A stretch of DNA of 64,000 bases from Streptomyces diastaticus subsp. diastaticus. GTDB lineage: Bacteria > Actinomycetota > Actinomycetes > Streptomycetales > Streptomycetaceae. Every line of letters starts with the position of its first letter. Within the stretch, counting starts at the first letter, position 1. Position numbers and translations under genes: made by a program. The stretch lies in contig NZ_BLLN01000003.1 of NCBI RefSeq assembly GCF_011170125.1, positions 1,054,001 through 1,118,000 of the forward strand, in the 5' to 3' direction. This document shows, piece by piece, positions 44,049-54,385 of this stretch. Below the pieces are notes generated by a model. The model saw nothing but the letters and a program-made list of their open reading frames with translations, was not told where the DNA came from and did no database searches.

Positions 44049-45164
44049 ATGGCAGCCGGTTCGAGTGGACCGCCCGCGCCGCGCGGCACGACGCGCGAAC
44101 ACGGCACCGGCGGACCGGCGCTCGCGCCCGACGACCTGCCCGACGGCCTGGTCGTGGCCGACCACCACGGCCGCGTCGTCTGTTTCAACCGCGTCGCCGC
44201 CCGCATCTGCGCCGTCCGCGCCGAGGACGCCCTCGGCCTTCCGCTGGAGAGGGCCCTGCCACTGGAGGACCTGAAGGGCCGGCGCTGGTGGGAGCTGACC
44301 GACCCCTTCGGCGGCCTCGCCATCCGGCACGGCCAGCCCGAGCGGAACCTGCTGCTGCCCGGCGGCCGCGAGGTCCTGGTCAGCGCCCGCTATGTGCGCG
44401 AGCAGCCGCTCGGCCCGGTGCGCAGCGTCGTCGTCAGCCTCCGCGACACCGAGGCCCGGCGGCGTACCGAACGCAGCCACGCCGAACTGATCGCCACCGT
44501 CGCCCACGAACTGCGCTCGCCGCTGACCAGCGTCAAGGGGTTCACCGCCACCCTGCTGGCCAAGTGGGACCGGTTCACCGACGACCAGAAGCGGCTCATG
44601 CTGGAGACCGTCGACGCCGACGCGGGACGGGTGACCCGGCTCATCGCCGAACTGCTCGACATCTCCCGCATCGACTCCGGGCGGCTGGAGGTCCGCCGTC
44701 AGCCGGTCGACCTCGCCGCCGCCGTCGGCCGCCACGTCCAGGCCCTGGTCGCCGCGGGCCAGCCGCCGGAGCGCTTCCTCGTCCGGCTGCACCGGCCGCT
44801 GCCCGCCCTGTGGGCCGACCCCGACAAGATCGACCAGATCCTCAGCAACCTCCTGGAAAACGCCGTGCGCCACGGCGAGGGTACTGTCACCATCGACGTG
44901 GCACCCGCGCCCCTGAAGAGCGACACCGAAGGAACGGCCGTCACCGTGAGCGACGAAGGACCCGGCATCCCCGAGGAATCGGTGAACCGCGTCTTCACCC
45001 GCTTCTGGCGCGGCAGCAAGCGCGGCGGCACCGGCCTCGGCCTGTACATCGTCAAGGGCATCGTCGAGGCCCACGGCGGAACCATCAGCGTGGAGCGCGC
45101 CCGCGGCGGCGGCGCCCGGTTCCGATTTACGTTGCCCGTGGCGGCCCCGGCCTATCTGGCCTGA
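44049..45164 (+). CDS. Soluble PAS-domain sensor histidine kinase
   Basis: A 371-residue kinase without membrane helices. A PAS domain spans about residues 30–135 ([26 protein letters not shown]), followed by the HisKA domain with the H-box [18 protein letters not shown] (phospho-His) and the HATPase domain: N box [17 protein letters not shown]1 [11 protein letters not shown], and G2 [13 protein letters not shown]. It probably senses a cytoplasmic or redox signal. No response regulator is adjacent, so its partner is elsewhere. An in-frame upstream start at 43902 would add a low-complexity extension. Confidence 0.92.
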   Translation: MAAGSSGPPAPRGTTREHGTGGPALAPDDLPDGLVVADHHGRVVCFNRVAARICAVRAEDALGLPLERALPLEDLKGRRWWELTDPFGGLAIRHGQPERNLLLPGGREVLVSARYVREQPLGPVRSVVVSLRDTEARRRTERSHAELIATVAHELRSPLTSVKGFTATLLAKWDRFTDDQKRLMLETVDADAGRVTRLIAELLDISRIDSGRLEVRRQPVDLAAAVGRHVQALVAAGQPPERFLVRLHRPLPALWADPDKIDQILSNLLENAVRHGEGTVTIDVAPAPLKSDTEGTAVTVSDEGPGIPEESVNRVFTRFWRGSKRGGTGLGLYIVKGIVEAHGGTISVERARGGGARFRFTLPVAAPAYLA

Positions 45165-45257
45165 CCCGCCCCGGGCGCCCCGCGGTCCCGCCTCCGCGCC
45201 GGCCGAGCCCCCGAGGGCGCCCCGGGTCCGGGGGAAGGACCTCCAGCTCACCCCCGT

Positions 45258-45388
45258 TAGACTCGGTCTCCGGCACATTTTTGCGCCCTTGGCCTCTGCG
45301 GGGACCCACAGCCAGGCCCCACCATCCGGTACCCGCGCCCGCGACACGTACCGGGTGCGGGGCGGAGCAATCGGAAGCACGGGAAGAG
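45258..45388 (+). other. pheS leader with alternative hairpins
   Basis: TAGACT (45258–45263) may be the pheS -10. Between it and pheS lies a 7-bp inverted repeat CCGGTAC (45326–45332) and GTACCGG (45348–45354); the loop's CCCGCGCCC can alternatively pair with GGGTGCGGG just downstream, overlapping the region before the ribosome site. No T-box motif was found. Confidence 0.35.
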
Positions 45389-46525
45389 ATGTCGGCACCG
45401 AACAAGTCGTACGACCCAGTAGAGGTCGAGGCACTGAAACCGGAAAACATCGAGCGCATGCGGGACGAGGCGCTCGCCGCCTTCGCCGCCGCGGCGGACC
45501 TCGACGCCCTCGCGCAGGCCAAGACCGCGCACGCCGGCGGCACGTCGCCGTTGTCGCTGGCCAACCGGGAGATCGGCGCCCTGCCCCCGCAGGCCAAGGC
45601 TGAGGCGGGCAAGCGCGTCGGCATGGCCCGCGGCCAGGTCAACAAGGCCCTCGCGGCACGGCAGGCCGTCCTGGAGGCCGAGCGGGACGAGCGGGTCCTG
45701 GTCGAGGAGGCGGTGGACGTCACCCTGCCGTACGACCGCGTGCCGGCCGGCGCCCGCCACCCGCTGACCACCATGATGGAGCGGGTCGCCGACGTCTTCG
45801 TCGGCATGGGGTACGAGATCGCCGAGGGACCCGAGGCCGAGGCCGAGTGGTTCAACTTCGACGCGCTCAACTTCACCCCGGACCACCCGGCCCGGCAGAT
45901 GCAGGACACCTTCTTCGTCCGGGGCGAGGGCCAGGAGCCCGGCTCCCGCGAGGACGAGTCCGGCATCGTGCTGCGCACCCACACCTCGCCCGTGCAGGCC
46001 CGCACCCTGCTCGACCGCGAGCCGCCCGTGTACGTCGTCTGCCCCGGCCGGGTCTACCGGACCGACGAGCTGGACGCCACGCACACCCCGGTCTTCCACC
46101 AGATCGAGCTGCTCGCCGTCGACGAGGGCCTGACCATGGCCGACCTCAAGGGCACCCTCGACCACATGGTCCAGGCGCTCTTCGGCCCGGACATGAAGAC
46201 CCGGCTGCGCCCCAACTTCTTCCCCTTCACCGAGCCGTCCGCCGAGATGGACATGGTCTGCTACGTCTGCCGCGGCGCCTCCGTCGGCAACCCGGAGCGG
46301 CCCTGCCGCACCTGCGGCAGCGAGGGCTGGATCGAGCTGGGCGGCTGCGGCATGGTCAACCCGAAGGTCCTGGTGGCCTGCGGCGTCGACCCCGAGAAGT
46401 ACAGCGGATTCGCCTTCGGGTTCGGCATCGAACGGATGCTGATGTTCCGCCACAACGTCGAAGACATGCGAGACATGGTCGAGGGTGACATCCGGTTCAC
46501 CCGGCCGTTCGGGATGGAGATCTGA
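45389..46525 (+). CDS. pheS: Phenylalanyl-tRNA synthetase alpha subunit
   Basis: A 378-residue class II synthetase subunit. The N-terminal coiled coil (residues 1–95) binds tRNA. Motif 2 is in [19 protein letters not shown] and motif 3 in [14 protein letters not shown]. The Cys pair region [20 protein letters not shown] shows four Cys, a zinc-site-like insert. With PheT it forms the heterotetramer charging tRNA-Phe. The ATG start follows GGGAAGAG. The stop overlaps pheT by 1 bp. Confidence 0.96.
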   Translation: MSAPNKSYDPVEVEALKPENIERMRDEALAAFAAAADLDALAQAKTAHAGGTSPLSLANREIGALPPQAKAEAGKRVGMARGQVNKALAARQAVLEAERDERVLVEEAVDVTLPYDRVPAGARHPLTTMMERVADVFVGMGYEIAEGPEAEAEWFNFDALNFTPDHPARQMQDTFFVRGEGQEPGSREDESGIVLRTHTSPVQARTLLDREPPVYVVCPGRVYRTDELDATHTPVFHQIELLAVDEGLTMADLKGTLDHMVQALFGPDMKTRLRPNFFPFTEPSAEMDMVCYVCRGASVGNPERPCRTCGSEGWIELGGCGMVNPKVLVACGVDPEKYSGFAFGFGIERMLMFRHNVEDMRDMVEGDIRFTRPFGMEI

Positions 46526-49053
46526 TGCGGGTCCCGCTTTCCTGGCTGCGGGAGTACGTCGACCTCCCCACCACCGAGACCGGCCGCGACGTGCAGGCCA
46601 AACTGGTCGCCGCCGGCCTGGAGGTCGAGACGGTCGAGCAGCTCGGCGCCGGCCTCACCGGCCCCCTCGTCGTCGGCGAGGTACTGACCATCGAGGAGCT
46701 GGAGGGGTTCAAGAAGCCCATCCGCTTCTGCACCGTCGACGTCGGCACCGCCAACGGCACCGGCCTGCCGCAGGAGATCGTCTGCGGCGCCCGGAACTTC
46801 GCCGTCGGCGACAAGGTCGTCGTCGTGCTGCCCGGCGCCGTCCTCCCCGGCGACTTCGCCATCGCCGCCCGCAAGACCTACGGCAAGGTCTCGCACGGCA
46901 TGATCTGCTCCAGCGACGAGCTGGGCATGGGCTCCGACGGCGACGGCATCATCGTGCTGCCCCCGGAGTACGAGCCCGGCACGGACGCCATCGAGCTGCT
47001 GGAGCTGGTCGACGAGGTCCTCGACATCGCCGTCACCCCCGACCGGGGCTACTGCCTGTCGATGCGCGGCGTCGCCCGCGAGACCGCCACCGCCTACGGC
47101 CTGCCGCTGCGCGACCCGGCCCTCCTCGACGTCCCCGGCCCCAACACCGAGGGCCACCCCGTCGAGGTCGCCGACCCCTTCGGCTGCGACCGCTTCACCG
47201 CCCGCACGGTCAGCGGCCTCAACCCCGAGGCCCGCTCGCCGGTCTGGCTGCGCCGCCGCCTCCAGAAGGCCGGTATGCGGCCGATCTCGCTCGCCGTCGA
47301 CATCACCAACTACGTGATGCTCGAACTGGGCCAGCCGCTGCACGCCTACGACCGCTCCCGCGTCCAGGGTGCCCTCGGCGTCCGCCGCGCCGAGCCCGGC
47401 GAGAAGCTCACCACCCTCGACGGCGTCCGCCGCACCCTCGACCCCGAGGACCTCGTCATCACCGACGAGCGCGGCGTCATCGGCCTCGCCGGGGTCATGG
47501 GCGGCGCCGACACCGAGATCGCCGACGCGGTCCCGGACCAGGAGACCGGCCGTGTCACGGGCACCACCGAGGTGGTGATCGAGGCCGCGCACTTCGACCC
47601 GATCGCCATCGCGCGCGCCGCCCGCCGCCACAAGCTGCCCTCCGAGGCGTCCAAGCGCTTCGAGCGCGGCGTCGACCCGCTGGCCGCCCCCGCCGCCGCC
47701 CAGCGCACCGTCGACCTGCTGGTGCTGCTCGCGGGCGGCACCGCCGGAGCCGGGGTCACCGAGGTCATCTCACCCTCGGCCCCGCACACCGTGGCGATGC
47801 CCGCCGGCCACCCCGCCGAGGTGGCCGGGGTCGCCTACGACCGGGAGACCGTCGTCCGCCGCCTCCAGCAGGTCGGCTGCGACGTCTACGGCCAGGACGA
47901 CCTGGTCGTCACCGTCCCCTCCTGGCGCCCCGACCTGCGCGCCCCCAACGACCTCGCCGAGGAGGTCATCCGGCTGGAGGGGTACGAGAACCTGCCCTCC
48001 ACCCTGCCGAAGCCGCCCGCCGGCCGCGGTCTCACCGGCCGCCAGCGGCTGCACCGCCGCATCGGCCGCGCGCTGGCCGGCGCGGGCTACACCGAGGCGC
48101 TGAACTACCCGTTCATCTCCGAGCAGGTCCTCGACCAGCTCGCTCTGGCCGCCGACGACCCGGCCCGCCGCGTCGTCACCCTGGTCAACCCGCTCTCCGA
48201 CGAGGAGCCGGCACTGCGCACCACGCTGCTGCCCGGCCTCCTCGGCGCGCTCCGCCGCAACGACGGCCGGGGCAGCCACGACCTGGCCCTCTTCGAGACC
48301 GGCCTGGTCTTCCACCCGAGCGCGGACCAGGCGGCCGCGGGTGAGCGGCTCCCGGTCGACCACCGGCCCACCGACGAGCAGCTCGCCGCGGTCACCGCCG
48401 CCCTGCCCGTCCAGCCCCGGCACGCCGCCGTCGTCCTCGCGGGCGCCCGCGAGCAGGCCGGCTGGTGGGGCAAGGGACGCCCGGCCGACTGGGCCGACGC
48501 GATCGAGGCGGCCCGCCTGATCGCCCACGAGTCCGGTGCCGAACTCCTCGTACGCGCCGGCCAGTACGGCCCGTGGCACCCCGGCCGCTGCGCCGAACTG
48601 GCCGTCGTCGTCGACGGCGAGGAGCGCGTCGTCGGCCACGCCGGGGAGCTGCACCCGCGCGTCCTGAAGACGCTCGGCCTGCCCGCGCGCACCTGCGCCA
48701 TGGAGATCGACCTGGACGCCGTCGAGGCGGCGGGTACCTCCGCCGTCGAGGCGCCGCGTATCGCCACCTTCCCGGTCGCCACCCAGGACGTCGCCCTCGT
48801 CGTCGACGCCGGCGTCCCGGCCGCCGACGTGGAGGCCGTCCTCCGCGAGGGCGCGGGCGAACTCCTGGAGTCCGTCCGCCTGTTCGACGTCTTCACCGGC
48901 GAGCAGCTCGGCGAGGGGCGCAAGTCGCTCGCCTACGCGCTGCGTTTCCGCGCCCCGGACCGGACACTGACCGTCGAGGAGGCCAGCGCCGCCCGCGACG
49001 CGGCCGTCGCCCTCGCGGCCGAACGCACCGGCGCCGTTCTGCGCGGAGCCTGA
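46525..49053 (+). CDS. pheT: Phenylalanyl-tRNA synthetase beta subunit
   Basis: An 842-residue subunit. In order: tRNA-binding OB domain (residues about 40–155), B3/B4 editing domains (about 210–390), B5 domains, the catalytic-like core ([16 protein letters not shown]) and the C-terminal anticodon-binding FDX-ACB domain ([18 protein letters not shown] to [19 protein letters not shown]). The editing domain removes mischarged tyrosine. It starts on the last base of the pheS stop, so the two subunits are translated together. Confidence 0.96.
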   Translation: MRVPLSWLREYVDLPTTETGRDVQAKLVAAGLEVETVEQLGAGLTGPLVVGEVLTIEELEGFKKPIRFCTVDVGTANGTGLPQEIVCGARNFAVGDKVVVVLPGAVLPGDFAIAARKTYGKVSHGMICSSDELGMGSDGDGIIVLPPEYEPGTDAIELLELVDEVLDIAVTPDRGYCLSMRGVARETATAYGLPLRDPALLDVPGPNTEGHPVEVADPFGCDRFTARTVSGLNPEARSPVWLRRRLQKAGMRPISLAVDITNYVMLELGQPLHAYDRSRVQGALGVRRAEPGEKLTTLDGVRRTLDPEDLVITDERGVIGLAGVMGGADTEIADAVPDQETGRVTGTTEVVIEAAHFDPIAIARAARRHKLPSEASKRFERGVDPLAAPAAAQRTVDLLVLLAGGTAGAGVTEVISPSAPHTVAMPAGHPAEVAGVAYDRETVVRRLQQVGCDVYGQDDLVVTVPSWRPDLRAPNDLAEEVIRLEGYENLPSTLPKPPAGRGLTGRQRLHRRIGRALAGAGYTEALNYPFISEQVLDQLALAADDPARRVVTLVNPLSDEEPALRTTLLPGLLGALRRNDGRGSHDLALFETGLVFHPSADQAAAGERLPVDHRPTDEQLAAVTAALPVQPRHAAVVLAGAREQAGWWGKGRPADWADAIEAARLIAHESGAELLVRAGQYGPWHPGRCAELAVVVDGEERVVGHAGELHPRVLKTLGLPARTCAMEIDLDAVEAAGTSAVEAPRIATFPVATQDVALVVDAGVPAADVEAVLREGAGELLESVRLFDVFTGEQLGEGRKSLAYALRFRAPDRTLTVEEASAARDAAVALAAERTGAVLRGA

Positions 49054-49085
49054 CACAGCGGGGTGCGCCGGTCGCACCGCCGAGG

Positions 49086-49120
49086 GTGAGGGGCCCGTCC
49101 AGCCTGGGCGGGCCCCTCAC
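49086..49120 (+). terminator. Terminator after pheST
   Basis: Perfect 12-bp stem (49086–49097 and 49109–49120) with an 11-nt loop, 32 bp after the pheT stop. Confidence 0.85.
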
Positions 49121-49268
49121 TCGTTCGGGTGGGAACGAGTTCCACCCCGGCCGCGTCGCCACCATCGCCGGACACAATCAGTCCGGCCGCAAGGGGTGGG
49201 CCCCACCGGGTACGGTGCGCGGTGCACCGGCTCCCCGACCCCCGGCCACCCCTCAGGGAGGCCGTCGG

Positions 49269-50357
49269 ATGTTCCGTACCAAGCCTGGCAGCCGCGCCGC
49301 GCGGTCCCGAGCGGCCGGCGGAACCCGGCCGCCCCGGCACCACCCCCTCGTCTCGCTCGCCCCCGCCCTGCTCTGGGGCGCCGCCGTCCTGGGCTACAAG
49401 TACGCCTGCCCGCTCGCGCGACGCGACGACCTGCCGACCCGGATCGGCACCAGCGCCGTCCTCCTCGTGGCCGGAGCTCTGCTCATCCTGCTCATCCGCC
49501 GCAGCCTGCTGCGCGAACTGCGGCGGATCGACGAGGTCGCCGGGGCCGCCCAAGGCGTGGTGCTCCGCCCGCTCCCCGCCCGCCTGGACGGCCTGGCCCT
49601 CGCCGCCCGTCGCTTCTCGGCCCACCCGGCCGCCACCGTCGGTGGCGACCTCTACGAGGCGGTCGCCACCGATCACGGCGTCCGTGTCGTCATCGGCGAC
49701 GTACGCGGCTCGGGGCTGAACGCCCTCGGCACCGTCGCCACCGTGCTCGGCAGCTTCCGTGAGGCGGCCCACGACGAACCGGCCCTCGGCGGCGTCCTGC
49801 GGCGCCTGGACCGGACTCTCACCCGCGAACTGGTCCGCCGCGCCCGGCTGGAGCACCCGGCCGACCCCGAGAACCCTCTCGTCGAGGAGTTCGTGACCCT
49901 GCTCCTGCTGGAGATCCGCCGCGACGGCACCCTCCTCACCGTCAACTGCGGCCACCCTTGGCCCCACCTGCTCTCCGCCGACGCCGAACCCCTCTGCCGC
50001 GCCGACCCGCTGCCGCCGCTGGGGCCCTTTCCGCTCCCCGCCGACCTGCCGCTCCGCCACTGCGGCCGTCTGCTCCCCGGCCAGGCCCTGGTCCTGCACA
50101 CCGACGGGATCGAGGACGCCCGCGACCCGTCCGGCCGGTTCTTCCCGCTCGTGGACACCCTCCGCCGTGTCGCGAGCGGCCCGTTCACCGCCCAGACGGC
50201 CGCCTCCGACATCCGCTCGGCTCTGGTCGCCCACAGCCAGGGCCCACCCGGCGACGACGCGGCGGTCCTGGTGCTGCACGCGGAACGCGCTCGCACGGTG
50301 CCGCCGCAGGGCGGTGGCCGGGAACGCCGGCCGGCGCCGGCACCTTCGGCGCAGTGA
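49269..50357 (+). CDS. SpoIIE/PP2C-family serine phosphatase
   Basis: A 362-residue membrane phosphatase. Two hydrophobic helices near residues 28–45 and 60–80 precede the SpoIIE domain with GGDLYEAVATDHGVRVVIGDVRGSG (metal-binding Asp), NCGHPWPHLL, VLHTDGIEDARD and GDDAAVLVL. Such proteins dephosphorylate anti-anti-sigma factors in partner-switching systems, which are abundant in Streptomyces; no partner gene is next to it. A Pro/Arg-rich tail ends the protein. Confidence 0.93.
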   Translation: MFRTKPGSRAARSRAAGGTRPPRHHPLVSLAPALLWGAAVLGYKYACPLARRDDLPTRIGTSAVLLVAGALLILLIRRSLLRELRRIDEVAGAAQGVVLRPLPARLDGLALAARRFSAHPAATVGGDLYEAVATDHGVRVVIGDVRGSGLNALGTVATVLGSFREAAHDEPALGGVLRRLDRTLTRELVRRARLEHPADPENPLVEEFVTLLLLEIRRDGTLLTVNCGHPWPHLLSADAEPLCRADPLPPLGPFPLPADLPLRHCGRLLPGQALVLHTDGIEDARDPSGRFFPLVDTLRRVASGPFTAQTAASDIRSALVAHSQGPPGDDAAVLVLHAERARTVPPQGGGRERRPAPAPSAQ

Positions 50358-50451
50358 CACCCGGCTCCGGCGATGTCACCGGAAACAGGGTCAGCACGGT
50401 CCGGGGAGTGCGCAACTCGGCGCTGGTGTGACGAACTGAGGAGTTCTGCCC

Positions 50452-51161
50452 ATGGCGACAACTCCCCACGGTGACGGCCCGGTTCCCGGCGAGACGCGTG
50501 GGCCGCGTGCCCTCGATCCGCTGGACACGGCCATCGCCCGCCAGACGCCCCCGGTACGCAAGAACATCGCCCGGGCCCGTCGGCGGAACCCGGACGCGAA
50601 CCCGGCCGAGGTGATCCGCGGGCTGGAGCGGAGGTACGTCGGCTCCCTGACGGGGACGGGTGCCGTGGTCCGGGGCACCGCGGCCGCGCCCGGAGTCGGC
50701 ACGGGAGCGGCCCGGGCGCTGTCGACGGGTGAGGCGCTCTCCTCCTTGGAGCTGAGCGCCGTCTTCGCCCTCTCGCCGGCCGAGGTGCACGGAGTCCCCG
50801 TGGACGAGATCGAGCGCCGTCGCACGCTCGTGAGGGGCCTCATGCTCGGCGGGTCCGGCTCCGCCACCGTCGCCAAGGTCGCCGAGCGGGCGGGGCGGCA
50901 CTGGGGGCGCCAGGTGGTCGCCAAGGTGTCCGTCGAGACCTTGCGGCAGATCAACAAGGTGCTGGGAGGGACTTCGTCACGAAGTACGGGACCCAGCAGG
51001 GCATCGTCGTCCTCGGCCCGGTGGCCCCGTTCGGCATCGGCGCGGTGATCGGCGGTGGCGCCAACGCCGCCCTCGCCGCACTGGCGGTGCGCGCGGGCCG
51101 CCGCACCTTCGGCCCCGCCCCGGCCACGTGGCCGCCGGCCCTGGGGGACGTCCTCGGCTGA
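50452..51161 (+). pseudogene. EcsC-like protein gene with a frameshift
   Basis: Frame 1 from ATG 50452 runs well (ARRRNPDANPAEVIRGLERR, TGTGAVVRGTAAAPGVGTGA, KVSVETLRQINKVLG), then at 50962–50970 the sense sequence moves to another frame: from 50970 it reads DFVTKYGTQQGIVVLGPVAP, FGIGAVIGGGANAALAALAV and ends FGPAPATWPPALGDVLG with TGA at 51159–51161. One missing base near CTGGGAGGG explains it. The full protein resembles actinobacterial EcsC-like proteins of unknown function. Without the shift, the first frame ends at 51048 with a Ser/Arg-rich nonsense tail. It could be a sequencing error in a short homopolymer-like stretch. Confidence 0.75.
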
Positions 51162-51369
51162 TCACCGTTCCCGTCCGGCAGAGGCCCGGGGGCCGCCGGC
51201 CGGTGTGCGGGTGGCGCCGCGGGCCGCGAGGCGGCGTCCCGTCGTCCGGCGGAGCGGTGAGTGCGCACCGCTCCGTGCGCGTGCCTGCCCGGCGGGCGAC
51301 CAGGCGGTGGCCGGGGTGGCCTCGGCAGGCCGGGAGGCCGCGCGCCGAGGGCCATGGCCGGGAGGGTCC

Positions 51370-52017
51370 TCACCCCGGCTGGGCTTGCCGTGACCGTTGC
51401 TCGGCGGCGTCGAGCGCCGGGGCGAGTGGGGCGATCGTGGCGCGGAGCAGGTCGGGGAGGGAGCCCGACGGGACGACCAGCCCCCCGTTCCCGGAGGAGG
51501 TCTCGCTCACTGCGCCGAGCCACTGGTGCAGCGCGATGCGTACGGCGGCCGCCACACTCGCCGCCAGGACACGGGCGGTGGGCGCGGCGGTGTCGCCCAG
51601 GCGCAGGCCGATCGCTTCGGCGAGGGGGTGCTCGATCTCCGTCACCGCCTCCAGGAAGGCGTCGCGCAGGGGCGGGGTCGCGGTGATCAGGAGCCGTTCG
51701 GTGTCGCCGGGCTCGGTGTACCGCGCCAGGACCGCGTCCGTCAGGGCGTCCGCGAGGCGGGCCCCGGCGGGCGCGGCGGCGACCTCCGCCGCGATCCGGG
51801 CCTCCCGTTCGGCCGTGATGGCGGCGACGATCGCCTGTTCACGGCTGGAGAAGTAGTTGTTGTAGGTCCTGGGGGAGACCCCGGCGGCCTCCGCGATGTC
51901 GTCCACCCGGACGTTGTCGGGTCCCCGCTCCAGGGCCAGCTTCAGGGCCGCTTCGCGCAACGCCACCCTGGTCGCCCGCTTCTTCTGCTCACGCAGTCCG
52001 GTCCGCCTCGTCGTCAC
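51370..52017 (-). CDS. TetR-family transcriptional repressor
   Basis: A 215-residue TetR regulator. The N-terminal HTH is RVDDIAEAAGVSPRTYNNYFSSREQAI within RATRVALREAALKLALERGPDNV, followed by an all-helical ligand-binding domain. GTG 52017 (VTTRRTGLREQKK) is chosen; a longer frame to 52080 would run into the operator. It is divergent from the TIM-barrel gene, and palindromes between the two make local control of both genes very likely. Confidence 0.92.
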   Translation of the reverse strand: MTTRRTGLREQKKRATRVALREAALKLALERGPDNVRVDDIAEAAGVSPRTYNNYFSSREQAIVAAITAEREARIAAEVAAAPAGARLADALTDAVLARYTEPGDTERLLITATPPLRDAFLEAVTEIEHPLAEAIGLRLGDTAAPTARVLAASVAAAVRIALHQWLGAVSETSSGNGGLVVPSGSLPDLLRATIAPLAPALDAAEQRSRQAQPG

Positions 52018-52062
52018 GCCCGCAGTCTCCCAGCTCAGGTACGGGGACGCAAAAATACGTGA

Positions 52063-52085
52063 GCGCAAACTTGCGCGCACGCAAG
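52063..52085. promoter_or_regulatory. Overlapping palindromic TetR operators
   Basis: Two perfect palindromes overlap: GCGCAA-AC-TTGCGC (52063–52076) and CTTGCG-CGCA-CGCAAG (52070–52085). They lie between the divergent TetR and TIM-barrel genes and cover the -35 of the latter. Confidence 0.75.
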
Positions 52086-52099
52086 ATGGGGGTTATTCT
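52071..52099 (+). promoter_or_regulatory. Promoter of the TIM-barrel gene
   Basis: TTGCGC (52071–52076), 17-bp spacer, TATTCT (52094–52099), 27 bp before the GTG start. The -35 is buried in the operator, the expected design for repression. Confidence 0.65.
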
Positions 52100-52125
52100 C
52101 GAATCCCGACAGAGAGGTCATATCC

Positions 52126-53154
52126 GTGCGTGCCAAAGGCATCTGTTACGACACCGGCTTCGTCCACCCCGGGAGCAACTCGCGGGCGTCGTACGATCCG
52201 GACCTGGTCAGAAGAGAGCTGGCCGTCATCCGCGACGACCTCCACTGCGACGCGGTCCACCTCACCGGTGGTGACCCGGAGCGCCTGGAGCTGGCTGCCC
52301 GGCACGCGGCCGACCTGGGGCTGGAGGTGTGGTTCTCGCCCTACCCGCTGGAGTTGACCACCGAAGAGATGCTGCGCCTGTTCGCCGACTGTGCCGAGCG
52401 GGCCGAGCGCCTGCGGGAGGGTGGCGCCGAGGTCGTGTTCGTCACGGGCGTCGAACTGAGCGTCATGAACCAGGGCTTCCTCGACGGCACCGGTACGGAG
52501 GAGCGTCTGGCCTGGCTGCTGGCCGATCCGGCGTCGAGGCCCGAGCGGATGGCCACGGCGAGCGCCCGGGTCAACGCCTTCCTCCGTGACGCGGTGACGG
52601 TCGTCCGCGAACGCTTCCACGGCAAGGTCACCTACGCCGCCATCCAGTTCGAGGGCGTCGACTGGGGCCCGTTCGACTTCGTGACCTACGAACTCATCCG
52701 TTCCGCCGAGGTCGCCGACCGCTTCCGGGCGGGGGTGCGCAGCCTCACGGCCCAGCCGAAGCCGGTCGCCGTCACGGGCTTCGGCACCGCCACCTGGCGA
52801 GGGGCGGCGGACGTGGCACCGCGCAGCATGGAAGTGCTGGAGAACGACCCGGCGACCGGCGCACCGCTGCGGCTGACCCGCGTCTGCGAGCGCGACGAGG
52901 AAGGTCAAGCAGCCTACCTGCGGGAGCTGTTGGAGATATTCGACAGCGAGGGCGTGGACAGCGCCTTCGTCTTCCTCTTCGCCCTCCACAACCTGCCGCA
53001 CCGCCCCGACGGAGACCCGCGCGACGACCTCGATCTGGCCAGCCTCGGCATCGTCAAAGTCCTCGAAGGGGGCCGTGGCGTCACCTACCCCGACATGCCC
53101 TGGGAGCCGAAGGCGGCGTTCGCGGCGGTGGCCGGTCACTATCGGACCGAGTGA
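52126..53154 (+). CDS. TIM-barrel glycosidase-like protein
   Basis: A 342-residue cytoplasmic protein that reads as an (alpha/beta)8 barrel: beta1 RAKGICYDTGF, beta2 CDAVHLTGGD, beta3 GLEVWFSPYP, beta4 AEVVFVTGVELSV (Glu110 at the usual acid/base position of clan GH-A), beta6 VTYAAIQFEGVDWG, beta7 KPVAVTGFGTATWRG, beta8 VDSAFVFLFALHNL. At beta7 the nucleophile Glu expected in GH-A is Gly218. Start GTG 52126 has GAGAGG 8 nt upstream. It is controlled by the divergent TetR. No secretion signal. I know of no assigned function for this actinobacterial family. Confidence 0.7.
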   Translation: MRAKGICYDTGFVHPGSNSRASYDPDLVRRELAVIRDDLHCDAVHLTGGDPERLELAARHAADLGLEVWFSPYPLELTTEEMLRLFADCAERAERLREGGAEVVFVTGVELSVMNQGFLDGTGTEERLAWLLADPASRPERMATASARVNAFLRDAVTVVRERFHGKVTYAAIQFEGVDWGPFDFVTYELIRSAEVADRFRAGVRSLTAQPKPVAVTGFGTATWRGAADVAPRSMEVLENDPATGAPLRLTRVCERDEEGQAAYLRELLEIFDSEGVDSAFVFLFALHNLPHRPDGDPRDDLDLASLGIVKVLEGGRGVTYPDMPWEPKAAFAAVAGHYRTE

Positions 53155-53368
53155 GTGGGTGAGCCGGTGATTCGGTGGTGGGTGGCCCGGCAGGGCGGGG
53201 CCGGCCCGTACCAGGCCGTCGGCGTCGCCCGGTCTTGCCGCAGCAGTGCTCGTGGAGCGTGCGAAACGCGAAGAGCCGCCCCCTCGCGATGGAAGGAGCG
53301 GCCTCGGTGCCTCGCGGGCCCGGGCGATCAGGCCCGGGGTGGCCGGGCCTCGTACGGGCCCGGCCAGG

Positions 53369-54229
53369 TCACTGGTACGCGTAGAACCCCGAGCCGGTCT
53401 TGCGGCCCAGGCGGCCCGCGTCGACCATGCGCTGGAGCAGCGGGGGAGCGGCGTACAGGGGCTCCTTGTACTCGGCGTACATCGAGTCGGCGACCGAGGC
53501 GACCGTGTCGAGGCCGATGAGGTCGGAGAGCTTGAGCGGGCCCATGGGGTGGGCGCAGCCCAGTTCCATGCCGTTGTCGATGTCCTCGCGGCTGGCGATG
53601 CCGGACTCGAACATGCGGATGGCGGAGAGGAGGTAGGGGATCAGCAGCGCGTTGACGACGAAGCCGGAGCGGTCCTGGGCGCGGATCGCGTGCTTGCCGA
53701 GGATCTTCTCCACGACGGCCTGGGCGCGGCTGATGGTGCCCTCGGAGGTGGTCAGCGCCGGGATCAGCTCGACCAGACTCTGGATGGGCGCCGGGTTGAA
53801 GAAGTGGATACCGATGACCTGGTCCGGGCGGGAGGTCGCCACGGCCAGCTTGACCAGCGGGATGGAGGAGGTGTTGGAGGCCAGGATGGCGTCCTCCCGG
53901 GTCACGACCTGGTCCAGGACCTGGAAGATCTCCGTCTTGACCTGCTCGTTCTCCACCACGGCCTCGATCACGAGGTCGCGGTCGGCGAACTCCCCGAGGT
54001 CGGTGGTGAAGGTCAGCCGCTCCAGCGTCTCGGTCAGCTCGTCCTCAGTGATCTTTCCGCGCGCCGCTGCCTTGGTGAGGGAGTTCTGGAGGCGGGTCCG
54101 GCCGATCTCCAGGGCCTCGCCGGTGGTTTCGGCGACCATCACGTCGAGTCCGGCGCGGGCGAACACCTCGGCGATGCCCGCTCCCATCTGGCCGCAGCCG
54201 ACTACGCCGACGCGTGCGATATCCGCCAT
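53369..54229 (-). CDS. 3-hydroxybutyryl-CoA dehydrogenase
   Basis: A 286-residue enzyme. The NAD-binding site is VGVVGCGQMGAGIAEVFARAG, and the catalytic parts are NTSSIPL, the His in GIHFFNPAPIQSLVELI, and GFVVNALLIPYLLSAIRM. The C-terminal domain DNGMELGCAHPMGPLKLSDLIGLD is typical of bacterial FadB2/Hbd. It reduces acetoacetyl-CoA or oxidises (S)-3-hydroxybutyryl-CoA, linked to butyrate, PHB or ethylmalonyl-CoA metabolism. It stands alone here. Confidence 0.95.
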   Translation of the reverse strand: MADIARVGVVGCGQMGAGIAEVFARAGLDVMVAETTGEALEIGRTRLQNSLTKAAARGKITEDELTETLERLTFTTDLGEFADRDLVIEAVVENEQVKTEIFQVLDQVVTREDAILASNTSSIPLVKLAVATSRPDQVIGIHFFNPAPIQSLVELIPALTTSEGTISRAQAVVEKILGKHAIRAQDRSGFVVNALLIPYLLSAIRMFESGIASREDIDNGMELGCAHPMGPLKLSDLIGLDTVASVADSMYAEYKEPLYAAPPLLQRMVDAGRLGRKTGSGFYAYQ

Positions 54230-54385
54230 CGAGTCCGTCCTCGTGTCTCTCGCTGATCTTCGGACCGGCTACGTCCAGGGTGTGGACGTGCGCCTGAACG
54301 CTGAACGTTACTCCGGATGAGTGCTCGCCTGCCGAGGCGGGGCCTACGCACCGGACCATGAACACCCCCGTAAAGGAGCAAGAGG

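Noticed and set aside
45165..45388. T-box riboswitch before pheS
   Set aside because: No conserved T-box AGGGTGG-type sequence or specifier loop is present in the leader.
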